A DNA stretch of 11,058 bases from 2-01-FULL-40-13 sp964433155. Its GTDB lineage: Bacteria; Patescibacteriota; Microgenomatia; UBA1406; GWC2-37-13. Within the stretch, counting starts at the first letter, position 1. Each line of letters opens with the position of its first letter. The notes below the pieces were generated by a model. The model ran no database searches and was not told where the DNA came from. It worked only from the letters and a program-made list of their open reading frames with translations. The stretch lies in contig CAYSQE010000020.1 in assembly GCA_964433155.1 (NCBI GenBank), positions 1-11,058 of the forward strand. Reading direction: 5' to 3'. Made by a program: the position numbers and the translations under genes. Below, one piece after another: positions 6,322-11,058 of the stretch.

Positions 6322-6834
6322 ATGAAGCGAATGAAATCCGGCTTTAGTCTCCTTGAAATTTTAGTTGTAATCGGAATTATCGGTAGCCTTGTTTCGTTCC
6401 TTACGGTTTCTTACACCAATTCGCAAAAAAGAGCTAGAAATGCTCGGATACAGGCAGATCTTAAGGCATTAGCCGATGCGCTAGATGTTATGTCTGCAGA
6501 TACAGGAGTAATACCTGTTGCAGGTCCGGCAAAAGGCCCTATTGATCCGTGTACGCAGGATCCAGAAGTTGCTTTAGATTGGTGTGATGCAGGATTACAG
6601 TGTACTGATGGTAATTATACTAATTGGAAAGGACCATACATGAATATAATCCCAAAAAATCCTTGGGGTAATTCATATATCTTTGACCCAGATTATACCT
6701 GTTACACCAATATTCCAGGATGTGAGGGTGTTGCAGATGGAACACAAGTAAGAGCTCTTCATTCGTATGGGCCAAATGGAGCGATAAATAATTACACGAA
6801 TGCTGATAATGTTGTGCGAGTGCTTTGTCAATAA
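6322..6834 (+). CDS. Type II secretion/type IV pilin GspG-like (pseudo)pilin
   Basis: A second exported filament subunit. The 170-residue protein begins MKRMKSG-FSLLEILVVIGIIGSLVSF, a canonical class III signal with Gly before the cleavage site, Phe at +1 and Glu at +5, then a hydrophobic helix. The C-terminal half resembles major pseudopilins (GspG type): KGPYMNIIPKNPWGNSYIFDP followed by HSYGPNG, matching the P-x-x-P-WG-x-x-Y and S-x-G-x-x-G pattern that in GspG shapes a Ca2+-binding loop. Seven cysteines (positions 77, 88, 94, 122, 130 and 169, with the count depending on numbering of the leader) suggest disulfide stabilisation outside the cell, and the last is again penultimate (VLCQ). 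The gene has a near-consensus promoter ending 6 nt before ATG and so appears to be leaderless. No assembly ATPase, platform protein or prepilin peptidase is in view. Confidence 0.87.
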   Translation: MKRMKSGFSLLEILVVIGIIGSLVSFLTVSYTNSQKRARNARIQADLKALADALDVMSADTGVIPVAGPAKGPIDPCTQDPEVALDWCDAGLQCTDGNYTNWKGPYMNIIPKNPWGNSYIFDPDYTCYTNIPGCEGVADGTQVRALHSYGPNGAINNYTNADNVVRVLCQ

Positions 6835-6861
6835 TATCTTCGTCAACTGGGTTTACTACTG

Positions 6862-6870
6862 TGCTATACT
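6862..6870 (+). promoter_or_regulatory. Extended -10 promoter of the PBP gene (TGCTATACT)
   Basis: TGCTATACT is an extended -10 element (TG-n-TATACT, 5 of 6 in the hexamer). It ends 6 nt before the ATG at 6877. The -35 region is poor, which extended -10 promoters tolerate. No Shine-Dalgarno sequence is present. The spacing equals that of the pilin promoter at 6288-6315. Confidence 0.65.
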
Positions 6871-6876
6871 AAATGC

Positions 6877-9432
6877 ATGTATGTATCAAGACAAACTCAA
6901 TTTCGTAAACGATATCTTAAACAAAAGATTATAACTTACGGAATTTTTGGCCTTATCGGTTTTGTTTTATTATCATTTCTCTTATCTTTCGTACTCTTTA
7001 CTTGGTATGCAAGAAGTCTTCCTTCACCGGGAAAACTTTCTCAGGTTACAGGCAGCTCGACTGTTTTTTATGATCGTGAAGAAAAGGTACTTTTTGATAT
7101 GTATAAGGATAAAAATAGAGTTCCGATTTCTTTAGCGAACGTCTCCGATCACCTCAAAAATGCAACGGTTGCCATAGAGGATAAAAATTTTTATAAACAT
7201 AAGGGTATATCAGAAACAGGCATAATCCGCTCTTTTATAAACATCCTCCTAGGTAGAGGACTTCAAGGTGGGTCTACAATTACTCAGCAGCTCATCAAAA
7301 ATGCGCTCTTGACTTCTCAAAGGAATATCCCAAGAAAAATAAAGGAAATAATATTGGCTTTTGAGGTTGAGCGAAAGTATAGCAAAGATGAAATTCTTGA
7401 AATGTACCTAAATGAGGCTCCCTATGGTGGTAGTTTTTGGGGTGTGGGATCAGCGGCCAAAGGTTATTTTGGCAAAGAACCCAAAGATTTGAATTTACTA
7501 GAGTCTGCTATATTGGCAGGCCTGCCGCAAAGCCCAAGCATATACTCTCCATATATAGGCAAAAATGATGCCTGGCGCCAAAGAACCAAGGATGTATTGA
7601 GGAGAATGAGAGAAGACAAATATATATCAAAAGCGCAAGAACTAAATACGCTTCAAGATCTTGAAAGATACAAGTTTTCATCACAAAAGCTTGCGATAGA
7701 AGCACCACACTTTGTTTTTTATGTCAGAGACCAGATTGAGAAAGCTTACGGAACCAAACTCTTGGATCAAGGCGTAAATATCAAGACTACCTTATCATTA
7801 AAAACGCAAAAACAAACAGAGAAAATCGTAAAAAGCGAGTTGGAAAAGCTGAAAGGATTAAATCTCACCAACAGTGCTGTGGTTGTTTTGGACTCGGAGA
7901 CTGGCGAGATACTAGCAATGGTCGGATCGTATGATTTTAACGATGAAAAATTTGGTAAATTCAATGCCACCTTGGGTCTTCGTCAGCCTGGATCGGCAAT
8001 AAAACCGATAACCTATGCATTGGCTTTTGAGAAGGGCTATACACCTTCAACGTTACTTATGGATGTCAAGACAACTTTTCCCCAACAAGGACAGGAGGAT
8101 TATGTACCGGTCAACTATGATGGTAAATACCGTGGCCCAATTCAGCTAAGATTTGCTCTGGGAAACTCGATTAACATCGCGGCTGTAAAACTATTGGCAA
8201 TGGTCGGAATCAAGGATTTTTTACAAAAGGCTGCCGATATGGGGCTGGTTACACTTACTCCGACTGAAGCAAATTTGCGTAGATTTGGCTTATCGCTTAC
8301 TTTGGGTGGAGGAGAGACAACGTTATTGGACTTAACTAATGCTTTTTCTGTCTTTGCAAGAGGGGGCACGAGTGTCGAGCCCACCTCACTTCTTGAAATT
8401 ACCGATCATAAGGGTAAATCCATTTACAAAAGCGTTAAAGTAAAAAAAAGAAGTGTTTTGTCAGCGGATGCGGCTTTTCTTATTTCGCATATTTTATCCG
8501 ATAATAATGCACGCATTGACGTGTTTGGCGCAAATTCTTACCTAAATATCCCCGGCAAGACTGTCGCAGTCAAAACCGGAACTACAAACGATAAGCGCGA
8601 TAACTGGGCTGTTGGTTACACAAAGGACATAACGGTTGGTATATGGTCGGGTAATAATGACAACTCTCCCATGAATCCTAAAGTAGCCTCAGGAGCTACT
8701 GGAGCTTCACAGATTTTTTATCGTCTGATGATCGAGCTTTTAAAGGATTATAGAGATGGGATTTTAGAAAAGCCTGATAAAGTAAAGGCTATCACAATTG
8801 ATTCCTATTTGGGTGGCCTACCTCGTGAGGGCTATCAAACTCGTTCGGAGTATTTCATCGGGGGAACAGAACCAAATGATATCTCCTCTTACTATAAGAA
8901 ATTAAAAATATCGAAATCTACTGGAAAGTTGGCAAATGATGTTGAAATTAAGACCGGAAATTATGATGAAAAAGACTTTATTGTTATTAGCGAAAATGAT
9001 CCAGTCTCTGCCGATGGCAAAAACCGTTGGCAAGAGGCGATTGATGTCTGGTCGCGCGAGCAAAAAGACGACAAGTATCACCCACCAACGGAAACTTCAG
9101 ACGCCTCCTCGGACGTTGTTGTCGTCCAGATCAGATCACCTTCAGATAAGGCTACAATGAATTCTAACAATGTACAGATACAGGGGAAAGTCGCAAGTAT
9201 CGTTCCCATCAAGACGACAAAGATCTATATCAACGGTTCTGAAGTGCGCACCTTGGACGGCAATATCAGCGAGTTTAATGAATCATTCAATCTGACCGAT
9301 GGAGTCTATGAAATAAGGGTCCGTTCGTGGAATGAAAAAGATAAAGATGGCGACTCAATTGTAAAAATAGGTGTAAACAAACCTTGGGATACACAGCCAA
9401 CAACAACATCTACGCCTACCCCAACCCCATAA
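6877..9432 (+). CDS. Class A (bifunctional) penicillin-binding protein with C-terminal Ig-like domain
   Basis: Membrane-anchored peptidoglycan synthase that polymerises lipid II and cross-links stem peptides outside the membrane. The 851-residue product has a basic cytoplasmic start, one membrane span (about 18-43), and a GT51 glycosyltransferase domain (about 60-230). The latter carries catalytic E101 in the EDKNFYKH motif, GGSTITQQL at 131-139, the RKIKE segment at 153-157 and the EMYLNEAPYGG motif at 175-185. The transpeptidase domain (about 330-620) has all three active-site motifs: S373-A-I-K376, S431-I-N433 and K566-T-G568. Residues 746-834 form a predicted beta-rich Ig-like domain (glucodextranase-B or similar), followed by a Pro/Thr tail ending TPTPTP that may be exposed. 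It is the PBP1A/PonA type. The start is supported by the extended -10 box 6 nt upstream. Its last 17 nt overlap the end of convergent pheT. Confidence 0.94.
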   Translation: MYVSRQTQFRKRYLKQKIITYGIFGLIGFVLLSFLLSFVLFTWYARSLPSPGKLSQVTGSSTVFYDREEKVLFDMYKDKNRVPISLANVSDHLKNATVAIEDKNFYKHKGISETGIIRSFINILLGRGLQGGSTITQQLIKNALLTSQRNIPRKIKEIILAFEVERKYSKDEILEMYLNEAPYGGSFWGVGSAAKGYFGKEPKDLNLLESAILAGLPQSPSIYSPYIGKNDAWRQRTKDVLRRMREDKYISKAQELNTLQDLERYKFSSQKLAIEAPHFVFYVRDQIEKAYGTKLLDQGVNIKTTLSLKTQKQTEKIVKSELEKLKGLNLTNSAVVVLDSETGEILAMVGSYDFNDEKFGKFNATLGLRQPGSAIKPITYALAFEKGYTPSTLLMDVKTTFPQQGQEDYVPVNYDGKYRGPIQLRFALGNSINIAAVKLLAMVGIKDFLQKAADMGLVTLTPTEANLRRFGLSLTLGGGETTLLDLTNAFSVFARGGTSVEPTSLLEITDHKGKSIYKSVKVKKRSVLSADAAFLISHILSDNNARIDVFGANSYLNIPGKTVAVKTGTTNDKRDNWAVGYTKDITVGIWSGNNDNSPMNPKVASGATGASQIFYRLMIELLKDYRDGILEKPDKVKAITIDSYLGGLPREGYQTRSEYFIGGTEPNDISSYYKKLKISKSTGKLANDVEIKTGNYDEKDFIVISENDPVSADGKNRWQEAIDVWSREQKDDKYHPPTETSDASSDVVVVQIRSPSDKATMNSNNVQIQGKVASIVPIKTTKIYINGSEVRTLDGNISEFNESFNLTDGVYEIRVRSWNEKDKDGDSIVKIGVNKPWDTQPTTTSTPTPTP

Positions 9433-11058
9433 CTATTTTCTCAAGCTCCTTTTTCGCTTCTTCCTCTGTGATATTTCTATCGCCAGCTGCAAAATATAGG
9501 CGAAGTGTGATTTTGTTTTTAAAAGTATCTATTAGCTCAATTTTTTGCAAAAGTGGAGAAGTTTTAAATGCATTTTCTTTGATTTTTGCATAAGGCCAAT
9601 GAGGACTTTGAACGAGAGTATGATCGAGTTTGATTAACGCATAGGGATTGATAGCATGATACATGCCAAGTGGTTTAGCATACTCCATAAGGTTAGTTAG
9701 GTTAAATATGGCTACAAAAACATTTGATTTAAGTTCATATCGTATCTGGCGTTTTTTTGCAATCTGACCATATTTAACTAGGTAATCAGACCCGATATTT
9801 ATTTGCGCCTGTGTGTGTGGTTGAAGCGATCGATAGTCTCCTTTTGTCGAATTAGTCATATAAGTCAAATTTGTGATATTTAATTCATCTAAAAGCGAAT
9901 CTATTATCCCCTTAAGATCTTCAAGCGAAGTATTTACTACAATCCCAAGCTTATATGATTCATTAGGCAAATCATTAGGTATCTTTATATACGTTTTGGC
10001 TATCTCAAAAAATTTGAGAACTTCGGCCTTGCCTTCATTATTTTTTATATTCATAATCAGCGAAGGCAGAAGATGGGTACGCATATATCTAATCTCCTCA
10101 GAAAAGGTATTTTTTAACTCAAGATGATCAGCAATTTTCAAATCTGCTTTATCAATAAGATCTTTAGATACCATCGAATAGTTCATTACCTCATGTAGAC
10201 CAAGATCTTTGAGAAAATGTTTTATTTTCGCTTGAAGTTCGAAAAGTAGCTCAATATCTGTTGGCTGCCTAACATAAACTGTTGGTTGAATATTATTTGG
10301 AAGATTATGATAACCGTATATTCGTGCTACCTCTTCAATTAAATCCTCTTTAACTGAAACGTCACTGCTTCTGTATGATGGAACATCAAACAATAACATT
10401 TTTGCGATACCGTGATCAGAGCGGTAGTGAAAACCGAGGCTGGTGAGAATCTCAATAACCTGGTTTAGTTTTACTGGGACGCCAATGATTCTTTGAATAT
10501 CTTCAATTGAAAGCGAAATAGTTTTTGCTTTGTCTGGTCTAGGATAAAGGTCAATAATCTTACTAATTGATTTTGCTGAAGCGGTTTTCTCTAATAGTTC
10601 TATACCTCGAAGTAGAGCATTATAACCAAGCTCTGAATCTGGACTTTTTTCATTATAAGAAGCAGCCAAAGAACGTATCCCATGGGTCATTGAAGCCTGG
10701 CGAATCAACTGAGGATTTATATTATCGATAAAAAAAATTATTCGTTTTGTAGATCTGGTAACAACACTATTTTCTGTGCCCATGATACTTGGTAAATCGA
10801 CGATTCTTCCTGTTCCGTCATCTATGACAACTTCATTTCCCTCTAGATCATATTTTTTTCCGTCTAACGTTATAAGTTCCTCGTCTTTTTGGGCCTTTCG
10901 AAATACAAACGTCCTGGTCTTTATTCGATCATAGTCAAACACGTGAGTCGGATGGCCGATTTCTAGCATTACATAGTTAGTTATATCCACAAGATTATTA
11001 AGCGATCGAATTCCAGCAAGCTCGAGCCTTTGTTTGATGTATTGTGGCGATGGCCCAA
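9416..11058 (-). CDS. pheT: Phenylalanyl-tRNA synthetase beta subunit, partial (N-terminus beyond window)
   Basis: PheT forms the alpha2-beta2 enzyme that charges tRNA-Phe; the beta subunit gives structure, tRNA contact and editing. The frame stays open to the window edge, so 546 C-terminal residues are visible and the gene continues outside. Visible blocks are GPSPQYIKQRLELAGIRSLN then VDITNYVMLEIGHPTHVFD (B3/B4 editing-domain entry, a strong PheT signature). The B5 domain follows (about residues 178-252 of the visible part, with SSDVSVKEDLIEEVARIYGY), then a catalytic-like core, and a C-terminal FDX-ACB anticodon-binding domain (last 90 or so residues, including DRNITEEEA). The usual ASRFE-type motif is diverged to AASYNEK, and the FDX-ACB lacks the common terminal Arg. 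A GTG at 10988-10990 could look like a start, but homology continues upstream of it, so it is internal. The stop TAG lies inside the PBP gene. Confidence 0.93.
   Translation of the reverse strand, partial: GPSPQYIKQRLELAGIRSLNNLVDITNYVMLEIGHPTHVFDYDRIKTRTFVFRKAQKDEELITLDGKKYDLEGNEVVIDDGTGRIVDLPSIMGTENSVVTRSTKRIIFFIDNINPQLIRQASMTHGIRSLAASYNEKSPDSELGYNALLRGIELLEKTASAKSISKIIDLYPRPDKAKTISLSIEDIQRIIGVPVKLNQVIEILTSLGFHYRSDHGIAKMLLFDVPSYRSSDVSVKEDLIEEVARIYGYHNLPNNIQPTVYVRQPTDIELLFELQAKIKHFLKDLGLHEVMNYSMVSKDLIDKADLKIADHLELKNTFSEEIRYMRTHLLPSLIMNIKNNEGKAEVLKFFEIAKTYIKIPNDLPNESYKLGIVVNTSLEDLKGIIDSLLDELNITNLTYMTNSTKGDYRSLQPHTQAQINIGSDYLVKYGQIAKKRQIRYELKSNVFVAIFNLTNLMEYAKPLGMYHAINPYALIKLDHTLVQSPHWPYAKIKENAFKTSPLLQKIELIDTFKNKITLRLYFAAGDRNITEEEAKKELEKIVMGLG

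Noticed and set aside
8936..9160. Plus-strand frame of 74 codons within the PBP gene
   Set aside because: It lies in another frame of a well-supported gene, is of biased Lys/Ser composition and has no start signals.
10988..10990. GTG as the start of pheT
   Set aside because: The reading frame continues upstream to the window edge with PheT-like sequence (SPQYIKQRLELAGIRSLNN), so the gene is cut by the window and this GTG is an internal Val.
433..11058. Alternative genetic code with TGA read as Gly or Trp
   Set aside because: All genes have family-typical length with no in-frame TGA, so nothing requires recoding; only the absence of TGA stops is left as an observation.

Overview
The window reads as a compact, AT-rich bacterial chromosome segment. 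It fits best with the Candidate Phyla Radiation (Patescibacteria), probably a Microgenomates-type lineage. That placement is inferred from the small, tightly packed genes, the short RuvC, the type IV pilin-like proteins beside a class A penicillin-binding protein, and the divergence of otherwise universal proteins; no database search was possible. All genes read full length in the standard code. The rRNA and all but one of the nine protein genes are housekeeping or cell-envelope genes. I see no mobile element, CRISPR array, tRNA or defence locus, and no gene-free stretch above 300 bases.

Layout. The 3' end of a 23S rRNA (1 to about 397) is followed after about 35 nt by ruvC (+) and then gpmI (+). 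gpmI converges on a PfkB-family sugar or nucleoside kinase (-), and the two stop codons share one palindromic CTAG. A 75-nt AT-only-like spacer separates the kinase from recG (-). Directly upstream of recG is an unannotated-looking 38-codon, one-helix membrane mini-protein (-). It is divergent from a run of plus-strand envelope genes: a prepilin with a Ser at the cleavage site, a GspG-like prepilin, and a class A (bifunctional) penicillin-binding protein with a C-terminal Ig-like domain. The PBP gene overlaps by 17 nt the end of convergent pheT (-), which runs off the right edge.

Functional themes. Recombination and replication repair are represented by RuvC (Holliday junction resolvase) and RecG (branch migration helicase). 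Lower glycolysis is represented by GpmI, next to a kinase of unknown substrate. Cell surface functions are two pilins and peptidoglycan synthesis. Translation is represented by 23S rRNA and PheT.

The most interesting signal is how genes start. Four genes have a -10-like TANNNT hexamer ending exactly 6 nt before the start codon, one has it 5 nt before and one 9 nt before. Several have a matching -35 box 16-17 nt further upstream, and none of the six has a clear Shine-Dalgarno sequence. This predicts leaderless (or nearly leaderless) mRNAs for promoter-proximal genes. By contrast recG, the second gene of its operon, and the first pilin have Shine-Dalgarno sequences. Second-rank observations are a Thr in place of the catalytic Ser of GpmI, the 38-aa membrane protein, a perfect 9-bp inverted repeat in the divergent promoter region, and the absence of a 5S rRNA gene after 23S.
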